Assembly (NCBI GenBank): GCA_965213545.1
Contig: CBDBZL010000001.1
Location: 62,001 to 126,000, forward strand
DNA length: 64,000 nt
Direction: 5' to 3'
Source: CBDBZL01 sp965213545
Lineage (GTDB): Bacteria; Pseudomonadota; Alphaproteobacteria; Sphingomonadales; Sphingomonadaceae
The position numbers and the translations under genes are program-made. Under the pieces are notes generated by a model. The model made no database searches. It was not told the origin of the DNA and saw only the letters and a program-made list of their open reading frames with translations. Below, one piece after another: positions 42,745 to 51,624 of the stretch (its first letter is position 1; each line of letters opens with the position of its first letter).

Positions 42745-43380
42745 ATGGACAACGCCGCCTCCCCGCAACCCCGCCGGTCAACACCTGCCGCTTCTTCGCC
42801 AGATAATCGACCCGACGGCGATGAAACGGTACGGATCGACCGGACGATCGCTGGCCTGCGCAAGCGGCTCGATCGGCCGATTGTGCTGGTGGGAATGATG
42901 GGCTCGGGCAAATCCACCATCGGACGCAGGCTCGCCAAGCGACTGGAACTGGGCTTCGTCGATGCCGATGACGAGATCGCCGCAGCTGCCCGCATGTCGA
43001 TCGCGGACATTTTCGAGACCTACGGCGAAGAGGGTTTCAGGGATGGCGAGCGACGGGTCATCGCCCGGCTGCTCCAGTCCGACGAAGGCGTGATCGCCAC
43101 CGGCGGCGGCGCATTCGTCGAGCCGGAAACGCGCACGATGATTCTCGAGCAGGCGGTCGCGATCTGGCTCGACAGCGATATTGATACCCTGGTCGAACGC
43201 GTCAGCCGCAAGGATAACCGGCCACTGCTTCAGGGCAGGAACCCACGCGAAGTGCTCGAACAATTGCTGGCCGAGCGAGGCCCGATCTATGCCCGGGCAC
43301 CGATCAGGGTGGTGAGCGACAACGGATCGATGACGCGGATGGTGGCGCGGATCATAGAGGCGCTTGGCGCATGGGGGTGA
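42745..43380 (+). CDS. aroK: Shikimate kinase
   Basis: The 211-residue protein phosphorylates shikimate to shikimate-3-phosphate in chorismate synthesis. It has the P-loop GMMGSGKST (50-58), FVDADDEIAAAARMSIADIF for shikimate binding, and ATGGGAFV. The final SMTRMVARIIEAL is a typical end. There is an unusually long N-terminal leader (about 40 residues, low in structure) before the kinase fold, so the true start could be later than ATG 42745. It overlaps aroB by 10 bases, and the pair forms the usual aroK-aroB operon. Confidence 0.94.
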   Translation: MDNAASPQPRRSTPAASSPDNRPDGDETVRIDRTIAGLRKRLDRPIVLVGMMGSGKSTIGRRLAKRLELGFVDADDEIAAAARMSIADIFETYGEEGFRDGERRVIARLLQSDEGVIATGGGAFVEPETRTMILEQAVAIWLDSDIDTLVERVSRKDNRPLLQGRNPREVLEQLLAERGPIYARAPIRVVSDNGSMTRMVARIIEALGAWG

Positions 43381-44495
43381 TCAAGGTCGCGCTGGATGGT
43401 CGCGGCTACGAAGTCCACGTGGGTGCCGGGTTGCTCGATGATGTCGGCGATCTGGCGGTATCGTTCATCGAGCCTTATGCACGCGGCCGGCGGCTGGTCC
43501 CGGTTATCGCCGATGGCAACGCGATGCGTTTTCATGGCGATCGGCTTGCCCGGTCGTTGGCTGGACAGGGGTGCACGATCTCCTGGTATCGGGTCGAACC
43601 GGGGGAGCAGGCGAAGAGCTGGGCCGAGCTCGAACGTCTGATCGATTGGTTGCTCGAGCGCGGCATCGGCCGGTCCGACACGATTTTCGCGCTTGGCGGC
43701 GGGGTGACGGGCGACCTCGTCGGGTTCGCGGCCGCCATTCTCAAGCGGGGCTGCCGCTTCGTCCAGCTGCCCACCACCCTGCTGGCGCAAGTGGACAGTT
43801 CGGTGGGCGGCAAGACGGCGATCAACACGCGTGTGGGCAAGAACCTGGTCGGCGCGTTTCATCAGCCCGCGCTCGTTCTCGCTGATCTCACCACGCTCGA
43901 CACGCTCCCCCCGCGCCAGATGCGAGCCGGCTATGCCGAGGTGCTCAAATACGGTTTGCTGGGCGATGCAGCGTTCTTCGCCTGGTGCGAGACGAACGGC
44001 GGCGCGGTGATCGCCGGGGAACGCAACGCCCAAAGCCATGCGGTGGCGACCAGCATCGCCGCCAAAGCGCGGATCGTCGCCCTGGACGAGCGCGAGACGA
44101 GCGGACAGCGTGCGCTGCTCAACCTGGGCCATACATTCGGTCATGCGTTGGAAGCGCAGACCGGCTTTGGCGACCGGCTGCTGCATGGCGAGGCGGTTGC
44201 CCTGGGAATGGTGCTGGCCGCGCGCTACTCGGCCCGGCTCGGACGGCTCGAGCACGCCGATGCCGGACGGGTGCAAGCCGCGGTCGCCAGTGCCGGTCTG
44301 CCGAGCGAGATCGCCGCGCTGGGTCTGGGGTGCGATGGCGACGCGCTGACTGCCCATATGGTGCATGACAAGAAGGCTTCGGGCGGGACGGTGCCCTTCA
44401 TCCTGCTCGATGCGATCGGTGAAGCGAGCATGGTGCAAGGTATCGACATGGCGGACATTGCCGCGTTTCTGGGCGAACAACTGCAGGCCGGTTAG
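43371..44495 (+). CDS. aroB: 3-dehydroquinate synthase
   Basis: AroB converts DAHP to 3-dehydroquinate, using NAD and a divalent metal. The 374-residue sequence contains EPGEQAKSW, the NAD-binding GGGVTGDLVGFAAAILKRG, and the metal/substrate LPTTLLAQVDSSVGGKTAINT. GLNLGHT-like ALLNLGHTFGHALEAQ and LLHGEAVALGMV carry the metal-binding histidines. ATG 43371 overlaps aroK by 10 bases. Its stop overlaps that of the convergent DUF421 gene by three bases. Confidence 0.97.
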   Translation: MGVIKVALDGRGYEVHVGAGLLDDVGDLAVSFIEPYARGRRLVPVIADGNAMRFHGDRLARSLAGQGCTISWYRVEPGEQAKSWAELERLIDWLLERGIGRSDTIFALGGGVTGDLVGFAAAILKRGCRFVQLPTTLLAQVDSSVGGKTAINTRVGKNLVGAFHQPALVLADLTTLDTLPPRQMRAGYAEVLKYGLLGDAAFFAWCETNGGAVIAGERNAQSHAVATSIAAKARIVALDERETSGQRALLNLGHTFGHALEAQTGFGDRLLHGEAVALGMVLAARYSARLGRLEHADAGRVQAAVASAGLPSEIAALGLGCDGDALTAHMVHDKKASGGTVPFILLDAIGEASMVQGIDMADIAAFLGEQLQAG

Positions 44496-45016
44496 TCGCT
44501 CCGTTCGTTGGGTGCGACAAACGAGCCCAATGCCGTGCAGTCCTGTGCCGCGCCGCTGGAAATGACACTGAGCTGTCCGTCCGATTCAAGCACCACTGCG
44601 GTTATTTCCTCGATCTTGCCATGACCGTCCTTGCGAATTGCGGCGACAACCTCGTCATGCGTGATCCGCTCACCGGCCATGGCATCCTCGAGGAACTTGC
44701 CGTCCCTGAGCAAAACGCGCGCATCCGACCGGATCAGTCTCTTGAACCACCTGATCCGCAGCGAGGCGAAGGACACCAGCCATTGCAGCCCGGCCAGGGC
44801 CACGAACGCGGTCACCCCTTCGGCAATCGACAGCTCCTTGGTCAGCATGATCGAGGCCAGCGTCGAGCCGAGCGCCACGGTGACCACCAGGTCGAAGATG
44901 TTGAGCTTGGCGAGCGACCGCTTGCCGGCAAAGCGCAGGATGACGATCACCGCGACATAGATCGCCAGCGTGCTCAGCGCCACGCGTCCTATATCTGACC
45001 AGCCATCGAACCACAT
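44492..45016 (-). CDS. DUF421 (YetF-like) membrane protein
   Basis: The 174-residue protein has three predicted transmembrane helices in its first 85 residues (VALSTLAIYVAVIVILRFAGKRS, LVVTVALGSTLASIML, TAFVALAGLQWLVSF) and a cytoplasmic DUF421 domain with RVLLRDGKFLEDAMAGERITHDEVVAAIRKDG. YetF/YcaP-type proteins are widespread and of unclear function. ATG 45016 is preferred over an extended frame to 45124. It converges on aroB and is followed on the same strand by a zinc-ribbon gene located upstream. Confidence 0.87.
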   Translation of the reverse strand: MWFDGWSDIGRVALSTLAIYVAVIVILRFAGKRSLAKLNIFDLVVTVALGSTLASIMLTKELSIAEGVTAFVALAGLQWLVSFASLRIRWFKRLIRSDARVLLRDGKFLEDAMAGERITHDEVVAAIRKDGHGKIEEITAVVLESDGQLSVISSGAAQDCTALGSFVAPNERSD

Positions 45017-45130
45017 GGTGTGCCTACGCTCGGGTAGGGGTTCGGTGCCGCGACCCGCACGAACTGCGGTCGCCAGCGCCAAGGCCGACACCCCGCGTCG
45101 ACGGCATCCTCTGGACCCTGACAAGCGCGC

Positions 45131-45448
45131 TCAGGTCTTGCGAACCAGCCCTGCGGCGGCACCCAGCGTGGCGCCGACCCCCGCGCCGATCACCGGCACC
45201 ACCATGCCCGCCGCCGCGCCCATCGCCGCGCAGGCGGCCACCGACCGGCCCCGTTCGGTCTTCAATCCGCGCCGCGCCAGCTTGGCCCCCTGTTCAAGTG
45301 CCCGTCCGCCCTGACGCGCCACCGCCTTGGCGTCGCGCAATGCGGCGCGGCGCTTCTCGGCCGCGGTCAGTGGCAGCAACCGCGTGCCACATTCGTGACA
45401 GAAGCGGTCGGTCGGCCTTGTCTGCGTGTTGCATTCGGTGCAGGTCAT
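45131..45448 (-). CDS. Zinc-ribbon protein with Gly/Ala-rich hydrophobic C-terminus
   Basis: The 105-residue protein starts MTCTECNTQTRPTDRFCHECG, giving a CxxC-x11-CxxC-type zinc ribbon in the first 20 residues. A basic helix (AAEKRRAALRDAKAVARQGG) follows, and then a Gly/Ala-rich hydrophobic segment (AAMGAAAGMVVPVIGAGVGATLGAAAGL) that could insert in a membrane as a helical hairpin. The role is unknown. ATG 45448 puts the zinc ribbon at the very start. The gene lies between gor and the DUF421 gene on the same strand. Confidence 0.75.
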   Translation of the reverse strand: MTCTECNTQTRPTDRFCHECGTRLLPLTAAEKRRAALRDAKAVARQGGRALEQGAKLARRGLKTERGRSVAACAAMGAAAGMVVPVIGAGVGATLGAAAGLVRKT

Positions 45449-45503
45449 GCGCCGCAATATCCCGCACCGCGCCGATTTGCGCAAGCTTTGCGCGCCACCG
45501 CCA

Positions 45504-46850
45504 TCAGCGAAGCAGCACCAGCTCCTCGGCCATCGTGGGGTGAATGGCGATGGTGGCGTCGAAATCGGCCTTGTTCAGCCCTGCCTTCACCGCGACCGCG
45601 GCTGCCTGCATGATCTCGGGGGCATCCGGGCCGATCATGTGCATACCCACGATCCGCTCCTGCTCGCCCTCGCACACCATCTTGTACAGCGCGCGCTCGT
45701 TCCGGCCCGCGACCACGTTCTTCATCGCCCTGAAATCGCTCGAATAGACCTTGACCGAACCCAGCTTGTTGCGCGCCTCGCCCTCGGTCATGCCGACCGA
45801 GGCGATCGGCGGATGGCTGAACACCGCGCTGGGGATGCAGTCGTAGGACACGGCGCTCGGCTTGTCGCCGAACACGGTATCCGCAAAGGCCTGCCCCTCG
45901 CGAATGGCGACGGGCGTCAGTTGCACGCGGTCGGTCACATCGCCCACCGCATAGATATGCTCAGCGGTGGTGCGACTGAACCGGTCCACCTTGACCGCGC
46001 CGCGTTCGCCGAGCGCCACTCCCGCCGTCTCCAGCCCGAGCCCATCGGTACTCGGCACCCGTCCGGTAGCGAACATCACGCAGTCCACCTCGATGTCGTC
46101 ATGCCCGGTCATGGATACGCGCAGACACCCCTCATCGGTCTTCTCGATACCGCGGAACTCCGCGTGAAAGCGGAAGTCGATGCCCTTCGTCACGCTGATT
46201 TGCAGCAGCCGGTCGACAACGCTGCGATCATAGGAGCGCAGGATGGTGTCGGTCCGGTTGATGATGGTCACCTTCGCGCCGAACTCGTTGAAGATCCCGG
46301 CGAACTCGTTGGCGATGTAGCCCCCGCCCGCGATCAGGATGCGCCGGGGCACCGCGTCGAGATGGAACGCCTCGTTGCTGGTGATGCCAAGCTCATGACC
46401 ATCGCAGTCGGGCACATGCGGCTGCGCACCGGTGGCGATCAGGATATGGCGCACGGTGAGCTGGGTTCCGTCCGCCAGGCGGATGTCGTGTGGCCCGGTC
46501 AGCGTGGCGCGCTGGTCAAAAATGGTGACATCATGGTTTTCCAGCGTCTGACGATAGACGCCGTTCAGCCGGTCGACATCCGCCAGCACATTGTCGCGCA
46601 AGGACTTCCAGTCGAAGCGGCATTCGCCAAGCGACCAGCCGAACGCCTTGGCATCCTGGATATCCTCGGCGAAATGCGCGCCATAGACCAGCATTTTCTT
46701 GGGCACGCAGCCGCGGATGACGCAGGTGCCGCCGACCCGGTATTCCTCGGCCAGCGCCACCTTCGCGCCGTGCGAGGCAGCAACGCGGCTCGCCCGCACC
46801 CCGCCCGATCCGCCGCCGATGGTGAACAGGTCATAGTCGAACTCGGCCAT
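45504..46850 (-). CDS. gor: Glutathione-disulfide reductase
   Basis: The 448-residue flavoprotein reduces GSSG with NADPH in the cytoplasm. FAD binding is by IGGGSGGVRASRVA (about 11-24) and the redox disulfide is GGTCVIRGCVPKK (Cys43, Cys48). The C-terminal interface carries the His-Pro-Thr of AIHPTMAEELV. The NADPH-binding Rossmann motif is AGGGYIANEFAGIF. Other members of the family (mercuric or lipoamide reductases) are less likely given the length and CVIRGCVPKK. ATG 46850. It is 110 bases downstream of pgi on the same strand. Confidence 0.96.
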   Translation of the reverse strand: MAEFDYDLFTIGGGSGGVRASRVAASHGAKVALAEEYRVGGTCVIRGCVPKKMLVYGAHFAEDIQDAKAFGWSLGECRFDWKSLRDNVLADVDRLNGVYRQTLENHDVTIFDQRATLTGPHDIRLADGTQLTVRHILIATGAQPHVPDCDGHELGITSNEAFHLDAVPRRILIAGGGYIANEFAGIFNEFGAKVTIINRTDTILRSYDRSVVDRLLQISVTKGIDFRFHAEFRGIEKTDEGCLRVSMTGHDDIEVDCVMFATGRVPSTDGLGLETAGVALGERGAVKVDRFSRTTAEHIYAVGDVTDRVQLTPVAIREGQAFADTVFGDKPSAVSYDCIPSAVFSHPPIASVGMTEGEARNKLGSVKVYSSDFRAMKNVVAGRNERALYKMVCEGEQERIVGMHMIGPDAPEIMQAAAVAVKAGLNKADFDATIAIHPTMAEELVLLR

Positions 46851-46936
46851 GGTTTGGGGGCTTTCGTGCGCGGGTCAGGGCAGGCGGAAGGCCGCCATAT
46901 GGAAGCGGCGGTGCGCTTTGCCAACTACGAGCGCGG

Positions 46937-46957
46937 CAACCGCCGAGCGGGTGGTTG
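46937..46957 (-). terminator. Hairpin directly after pgi
   Basis: An 8-pair stem, CAACCGCC / GGTGGTTG with one G-T pair and a five-base loop, lies five bases beyond the pgi stop on the minus strand. No T tract follows. It is a plausible weak terminator between pgi and gor. Confidence 0.35.
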
Positions 46958-46961
46958 GCAA

Positions 46962-48485
46962 TCAGGCCCGCAGGCCGTCCAGCCCGGCGGCTTCGAGCAG
47001 CGCCTGGGTGCTGGGATCGAAGCGCACATCGCCGGCCTCGATCTGGCGGGCGATGTCCTTGCCTAATTCCACGCCGAACTGGTCGAACGGATTGATCGCC
47101 AGCAACACCGCCTGCGCGAAGGTGCGGTGCTCGTGAAAGGCGATCAGCGCGCCCAATGCAGCGGGATTAAGGTCATCGAGCAGGATGGTGGTCGACGGGC
47201 GATCCCCGGGATAGGCACGCGCGGGATCATCGCTCGGCTTGCCGGCCATCAGCGCGGCTCCCTGTGCCAGGCAGTTCATCAGCAGGATGCGGTGATGTTC
47301 GGGATCGAGCGCATCACCGGGCGCGATGCTGGCGACGAAATCCACCGGCACCAGATGCGTGCCCTGGTGGAGTAGCTGGAACACCGCGTGCTGCGCGTCC
47401 GTGCCCACCCCGCCCCAGGTGATCGGTGCGGTGGGCGCCACGGGCTCGCCGTCCAGCGTGACCCGCTTGCCGTTCGATTCCATTTCCAGCTGCTGAAGAT
47501 AGGCGGGCAGCAGCCGCAGCCGCTCGTCATAGGCGAAGACCGCGCGTGTCTGGCATCCGCGGGCTTGCGTATAATAAAGGTCGGCGAAGGCGGCGAGCAG
47601 TGGGATGTTGGCGCGCGCGTCGCAGTCGCGGAAATGCTCGTCCACCTCGGCCGCCCCGGCGAGCAGTGCTTCGAAGCCCGGCCAGCCGATTGCCATGGCA
47701 ATGGGAAAGCCGATCGAGGACCAGAGCGAATAGCGCCCGCCCACGCTTTCTGCGAAGGGCAGGATGCGGGTTTCGTCCACGCCCCATTCCACCGCCTTTT
47801 CAGGGCTGGCGGTGAGCGCGATTACCCGTCCGGCGGGATCGGCGACATTGTTCTCGCCAAGCCAGTTCAGCGCGCTTGCGGCGTTGGTCATGGTCTCGAT
47901 GGTGGTGAAGGTCTTGGATGCAACCGCGATCCAGGTGGTCGCCGGGTCGCAAGCGGCGAACGCCTCTTCCAGCGCCACTCCATCGACATTCGAGACGACA
48001 TGGACATCGACCACGGGATCGGTGCGGGCAAGCGCATCCACCGCCAGCGCGGGTCCCAACGCGGAGCCGCCGATGCCGACATGGATCAGATGACGTATCT
48101 CGCCCAGCTCGCCTGCATGGAACGCCTCGACCATCAGCTGCATCCGGTGACGCAACGCGGATGCTTCCTCGACCGAGGCGTCCTTGCCCACGCCGCGCAG
48201 CGCCGTGTGCTCGGCCGCTCTTCCCTCGGTGGGGTTGACCACTTCGCCCGCGAACAACCGGCGGCGCATCTCGGCAAAGCCGGCGGCATCGGCAAGTCGC
48301 TCGAAGCCGTCCAGCAAATCATCGCTCAGATGCGTCTTGGAGAAGTCGAACCTTATCTCGCCGCCCGTATCGAGCACCAGGCACCGGGTGAGCTTCCGGG
48401 TCCGCGCCGGGTCGGCATCGAACAATTCGCTCAGGCGCCGTGCCGGGATCTTCGCCAAATCCTGCCAAACGTCCTTGCACGTCAT
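46962..48485 (-). CDS. pgi: Glucose-6-phosphate isomerase
   Basis: Pgi interconverts glucose-6-phosphate and fructose-6-phosphate. The 507-residue protein has VGIGGSALGPALAVDAL, VASKTFTTIETMTNAAS for phosphate binding, and FPIAMAIGWPGFEALLAGA. GGVGTDAQHAVFQLLHQGTHLVPVDF carries the catalytic His, and AINPFDQFGVELGK the Lys. The start MTCKDVW (48485) matches the fold's N-terminal helix and has GGGGGTAAG upstream. An ATG at 48512 is an alternative. It is divergent from lepB. Confidence 0.96.
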   Translation of the reverse strand: MTCKDVWQDLAKIPARRLSELFDADPARTRKLTRCLVLDTGGEIRFDFSKTHLSDDLLDGFERLADAAGFAEMRRRLFAGEVVNPTEGRAAEHTALRGVGKDASVEEASALRHRMQLMVEAFHAGELGEIRHLIHVGIGGSALGPALAVDALARTDPVVDVHVVSNVDGVALEEAFAACDPATTWIAVASKTFTTIETMTNAASALNWLGENNVADPAGRVIALTASPEKAVEWGVDETRILPFAESVGGRYSLWSSIGFPIAMAIGWPGFEALLAGAAEVDEHFRDCDARANIPLLAAFADLYYTQARGCQTRAVFAYDERLRLLPAYLQQLEMESNGKRVTLDGEPVAPTAPITWGGVGTDAQHAVFQLLHQGTHLVPVDFVASIAPGDALDPEHHRILLMNCLAQGAALMAGKPSDDPARAYPGDRPSTTILLDDLNPAALGALIAFHEHRTFAQAVLLAINPFDQFGVELGKDIARQIEAGDVRFDPSTQALLEAAGLDGLRA

Positions 48486-48632
48486 GTTCTTACCCCCGGT
48501 GGTCTGCGTCATGCGACCTGCCGCTAGGCGCGCGACATGCGGTTGCAAAGGCCAAACGGGGGCACCCAGGCCAGGCCGGGCCGGCGCCATCGGCCTTGAC
48601 GCGACGCACGCACTCGCCAACACGCAGCCGCG

Positions 48633-49463
48633 ATGCAAGAGCCCGTCTCCGCCTCCCGCCCGGCCCCGGCGACCACCGACAAGAGCGAGGAAAGCTGGGG
48701 CAGCTTCGCGTGGTTCTGCATCAAGCTGGTGCTGGTGGTGCTGGTCTTCCGCAGCTTCGTGCTAACCAGCTTCAATATCCCGTCCGAATCGATGATGCCG
48801 CGGCTGCTGGTGGGCGACTATCTGTTCGCGGCCAAATGGCCCTACGGCTATTCGCGCCATTCGCTGCCCTTCGACCTGCCGCTCATTCCCGGGCGTATCC
48901 TGGCCGACCACCCCGAACGCGGCGACATCGTCATCTTCAAGCATCCGATCGACAATTCGGACTATATCAAGCGCGTGATCGGTCTTCCGGGCGACCGGGT
49001 GCAGCTTGTTTCGGGGGTGGTCCATCTGAACGGCGAGCCGCTGACCACCGAACGGGTCGCCGACTTCGTTATGCCGCTGGCTCCCGGCGACAATTGCGCC
49101 CTGCCCCGGTTCCGCCAGACCCCCGGCGACGGGCGTGCCGCCTGTGTCTACCCGCGCTTTCGCGAGACGCTTCCGGACGGCGAGAGCTACCAGGTGCTCG
49201 ACCTCGACCAGCGCCCGTCCGATACCACGCCGCCCATCATCGTGCCCGAGGACCGGTTGCTGCTTCTGGGCGACAATCGCGACAACTCGCTCGACAGCCG
49301 CTTCCTTGCCGAGCCGGGGCGCGGCATCGGGCTGGTCCCGCAGGAGAACCTGGTCGGCCGGGCCAGTTTCATCTTCTTCTCAACCGATGGTTCGGCCGAA
49401 CTGCTCAAGCCGTGGACCTGGCTGTCGGCAACGCGCTGGGAGCGGATCGGCCGGGCGATATGA
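48633..49463 (+). CDS. lepB: Signal peptidase I
   Basis: LepB removes signal peptides of exported proteins at the outer face of the inner membrane. The 276-residue protein has one TM helix (about 25-45), then the nucleophile SFNIPSESMMP with Ser53 and the general base Lys113 in DYIKRVIGLPGD. Box E is GDNRDNSLDSRF. The long loop with two cysteines (NCALP, ACVYP) is the alphaproteobacterial insert. ATG 48633 is divergent from pgi. The lepB stop overlaps the rnc start (ATGA), so they are coupled. Confidence 0.97.
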   Translation: MQEPVSASRPAPATTDKSEESWGSFAWFCIKLVLVVLVFRSFVLTSFNIPSESMMPRLLVGDYLFAAKWPYGYSRHSLPFDLPLIPGRILADHPERGDIVIFKHPIDNSDYIKRVIGLPGDRVQLVSGVVHLNGEPLTTERVADFVMPLAPGDNCALPRFRQTPGDGRAACVYPRFRETLPDGESYQVLDLDQRPSDTTPPIIVPEDRLLLLGDNRDNSLDSRFLAEPGRGIGLVPQENLVGRASFIFFSTDGSAELLKPWTWLSATRWERIGRAI

Positions 49464-50131
49464 CCAGGCTGGACGGATCCGCGCGCGCCTGGCTGGAGGA
49501 GCAGGGCTTTGCCGTGCACGACGACCCATTGTGGCGCGAGGCGCTGACGCATGGCAGCCTGGGGGAAGCGCGCGACTATCAGCGGCTCGAGTTCCTTGGC
49601 GACCGGGTGCTGGGCCTGGTGATCGCGCAATGGCTTCATGCCAATGACCCGGGGACAGAGGGCGTGCTCGCCCAGCGCCAGAATGCGCTGGTCAGCCGCC
49701 AGACCTGCGCCGAGCGGGCCCGGGCGGCGGGGCTTGCGCCCTTCATCCGCCTGGGCAAGCAGGCGCATGGCGACGGCGCGGCCGATAGCGCCAACGTGCT
49801 GGGCGACGTGATGGAGGCGCTTATCGGCGCCAGTTTCCTCGAGAGCGGGCTCGGTCCGACGCGCGACCTGGTCCTGCGCTTGTGGGCGCCGCTGCTCGAA
49901 AGCCCCGCCGGCCGGGCCAAACATCCCAAGAGCGCGCTGCAGGAATGGGCGGCGCAGCACCGTCGCAAGCCGCCCGAATATGAAGTCGTCGAGGTTGCTG
50001 GGCCCGATCACGCCCGTCGTTTCACCGTGCGCGTCTGGGTCAACCATGTCGGCGAGGCGCTGGGCGAGGCGCCCGCAAAACAGGACGCCGAGACCGAGGC
50101 GGCGCGCCTCTTTCTCGAGCGCCACGTCTGA
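49460..50131 (+). CDS. rnc: Ribonuclease III
   Basis: RNase III cuts double-stranded RNA, including rRNA precursors. The 223-residue enzyme starts at ATG 49460 inside the lepB stop (ATGA). The nuclease signature is QRLEFLGDRVLGLV (catalytic Glu/Asp around 44-48), with the second metal site in DVMEALIGASFLESG. A dsRNA-binding domain fills the last 70 residues (PKSALQEWAAQHRRKPPEYEVVEVAGPDHARRFTV). A frame open far upstream runs antisense to pgi and then through lepB and is not used. It is the second gene of lepB-rnc-era. Confidence 0.96.
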   Translation: MTRLDGSARAWLEEQGFAVHDDPLWREALTHGSLGEARDYQRLEFLGDRVLGLVIAQWLHANDPGTEGVLAQRQNALVSRQTCAERARAAGLAPFIRLGKQAHGDGAADSANVLGDVMEALIGASFLESGLGPTRDLVLRLWAPLLESPAGRAKHPKSALQEWAAQHRRKPPEYEVVEVAGPDHARRFTVRVWVNHVGEALGEAPAKQDAETEAARLFLERHV

Positions 50132-50140
50132 CCCGCCGCG

Positions 50141-50236
50141 ATGAGCCGCGTTTCCTACAAGGCCGCGCCCCGCTACCACCCGACCCGCCGCTCGTACAAT
50201 CACACTGCCCATATGTATTTCATCAACAAGCCATGA
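50141..50236 (+). CDS. 31-residue basic ORF coupled to era
   Basis: Between rnc and era an ATG at 50141 opens a 31-codon frame (MSRVSYKAAPRYHPTRR and a tail HMYFINKP) whose TGA overlaps the era ATG (ATGA at 50233-50236). The peptide is basic and rich in Tyr and His. Neither this ATG nor the era ATG has a good Shine-Dalgarno, so reading the small ORF might be how ribosomes reach era. Because the frame is short, chance is a serious alternative. I know no family. Confidence 0.4.
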   Translation: MSRVSYKAAPRYHPTRRSYNHTAHMYFINKP

Positions 50237-51135
50237 CCCCCCCCAACCCCCATTGCGGTCTTGCCGCGGTCATCGGCGCGCCCAATGCGGGCAAGTCCAT
50301 GCTGGTGAATGCACTCGTCGGGCAGAAGGTGGCGATCACCAGTGCCAAGCCGCAGACCACGCGCGCCCGGCTGCTGGGCATCGCGCTTCTCGACCAGACA
50401 CAGATCATCCTGGTCGACACCCCCGGTATCTTCGCGCCGCGTCGTCAGCTGGACCGGGCCATGGTCAGCGCGGCGTGGGAGGGTGCGCGCGCCGCCGATG
50501 CGGTGCTGCTGGTGGTGGACCCGGTCAAGCAGCGCCGTCACGAACTCGAACCTTTGCTCGAGGCACTGGCCGACCGGTCCGAGACCAAGCTGCTGGTGCT
50601 CAACAAGGTCGATGCCGGTCCCAAGGAACCGCTGCTGACGCTCGCGCAGGAGCTAGCTGAAAGGATGGATTTTGCGGAGATCTTCTTCGTCTCCGCGCTC
50701 ACCGGTGAGGGGGTACCCGAACTCAAGGCGCGGCTGGCCGGATTGATGCCGCAAGGTCCCTGGCACTATCCCGAGGACCAGGTCTCCGATGCGTCCGAAC
50801 GCCTGCTCGCTTGCGAGGTCACCCGCGAACAGCTCTACCGCCAGCTGCACGAGGAATTGCCTTACGACAGTGCGGTGCGGCCCGAAAGCTACACCAGGCG
50901 CAAGGATGGCAGCGTCGAGATCCGCCAGCAGATCGTGGTGGCACGCGACAGCCAGAAGGCCATCGTGCTGGGCAAGGGCGGCAGCCGCATCCGGGCGATC
51001 GGCGAAGCAGCGCGCAGGGAACTGGGCACCATGCTCGGCCACAAGGTGCACCTGTTCCTGCACGTGAAGGTGGACGAAAGCTGGGCCGAAAAGCGCGACT
51101 TCTACGAGGACTTGGGGTTGGAGTGGGTGCGGTGA
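50233..51135 (+). CDS. era: GTPase Era
   Basis: Era binds 16S rRNA near its 3' end and helps 30S assembly. The 300-residue protein has the G1 motif GAPNAGKS (15-22; Ala in place of the more usual Arg/Val variants), G3 DTPGIF, G4 NKVD and the C-terminal KH domain with KAIVLGKGGSRIRAIGEAARREL. ATG 50233 lacks a Shine-Dalgarno and lies within the stop of a 31-codon ORF. It is the third gene of the lepB-rnc-era operon. Its stop overlaps a possible 69-residue ORF (GTGA). Confidence 0.97.
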   Translation: MTPPNPHCGLAAVIGAPNAGKSMLVNALVGQKVAITSAKPQTTRARLLGIALLDQTQIILVDTPGIFAPRRQLDRAMVSAAWEGARAADAVLLVVDPVKQRRHELEPLLEALADRSETKLLVLNKVDAGPKEPLLTLAQELAERMDFAEIFFVSALTGEGVPELKARLAGLMPQGPWHYPEDQVSDASERLLACEVTREQLYRQLHEELPYDSAVRPESYTRRKDGSVEIRQQIVVARDSQKAIVLGKGGSRIRAIGEAARRELGTMLGHKVHLFLHVKVDESWAEKRDFYEDLGLEWVR

Positions 51136-51341
51136 GACGCAAGACCACTAAACCAGTTGCCGCCGAGTTTGCGGGTCCCGATGGAACCTATCGCGTGAAA
51201 TTCGCGGCCGACGGCGATTGGGGTGGACTATTGCGAGTCGAGTTTGATGACGAGGTGCAATGGTGGCCAGTTGACCTCATTGAAGAGGATTCAGAAGGCC
51301 GAATCGCCTTGTCCGGCTTTGCCGACCCACTCGATCGATGA
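51132..51341 (+). CDS. 69-residue hypothetical protein after era
   Basis: The frame opens at GTG 51132, overlapping the era stop (GTGA), with GGAG about 8-9 bases upstream. It encodes a small acidic beta-rich protein (GTYRVKFAADGDWGGLLRVEFDDEVQWWPVDLIEE). The reading frame continues that of an antisense-like ORF under era, so only the part after era counts. Coupling to era and a sensible amphipathic pattern support it. No family is recognised, so it may be a lineage-specific gene. Confidence 0.4.
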   Translation: MRRKTTKPVAAEFAGPDGTYRVKFAADGDWGGLLRVEFDDEVQWWPVDLIEEDSEGRIALSGFADPLDR

Positions 51342-51441
51342 GGCGATACCTACTGGTCCGTCTTTGAACCTCACGCTTTGCCAAAGCTCATCACGTACTG
51401 GGGCGATAGGGTGATCATGCGCGTCGACAAGCCCGTCTGAC

Positions 51442-51624
51442 CTAGCGCTTCTTCAAAATCTCGATCTTGTTCTTCTTGGCGAAATCCTTGGTCGATTCTT
51501 CGCTGCGGTTCAGAGCCTTGGCGATCTCGCGCAGGCCCTTGCCCTTGGCCGCGAGGGTGCGCAGCTGGCCCGCTTCCTCGGCTTTCCATGGTTGCTTGTG
51601 CCGCTCGAAAACCTCCTTGCCCAT
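51442..51624 (-). CDS. 60-residue basic helical protein (SANT/HTH-like), coupled to topA
   Basis: The start ATG 51624 shares one base with the topA stop (TGATG), so it is made by coupled translation. The sequence MGKEVFERHKQPWKAEEAGQ, LRTLAAKGKGLREIAKALNRS, EESTKDFAKKNKIEI reads like a small helix-turn-helix (Myb/SANT or GcrA-like), with an end rich in Lys. I recall short proteins of this kind beside topA in sphingomonads but no assigned function. DNA binding is a reasonable guess. Confidence 0.65.
   Translation of the reverse strand: MGKEVFERHKQPWKAEEAGQLRTLAAKGKGLREIAKALNRSEESTKDFAKKNKIEILKKR

Noticed and set aside
45426..47066. 546-codon plus-strand frame opposite gor
   Set aside because: Gor has all flavoprotein motifs on the other strand.
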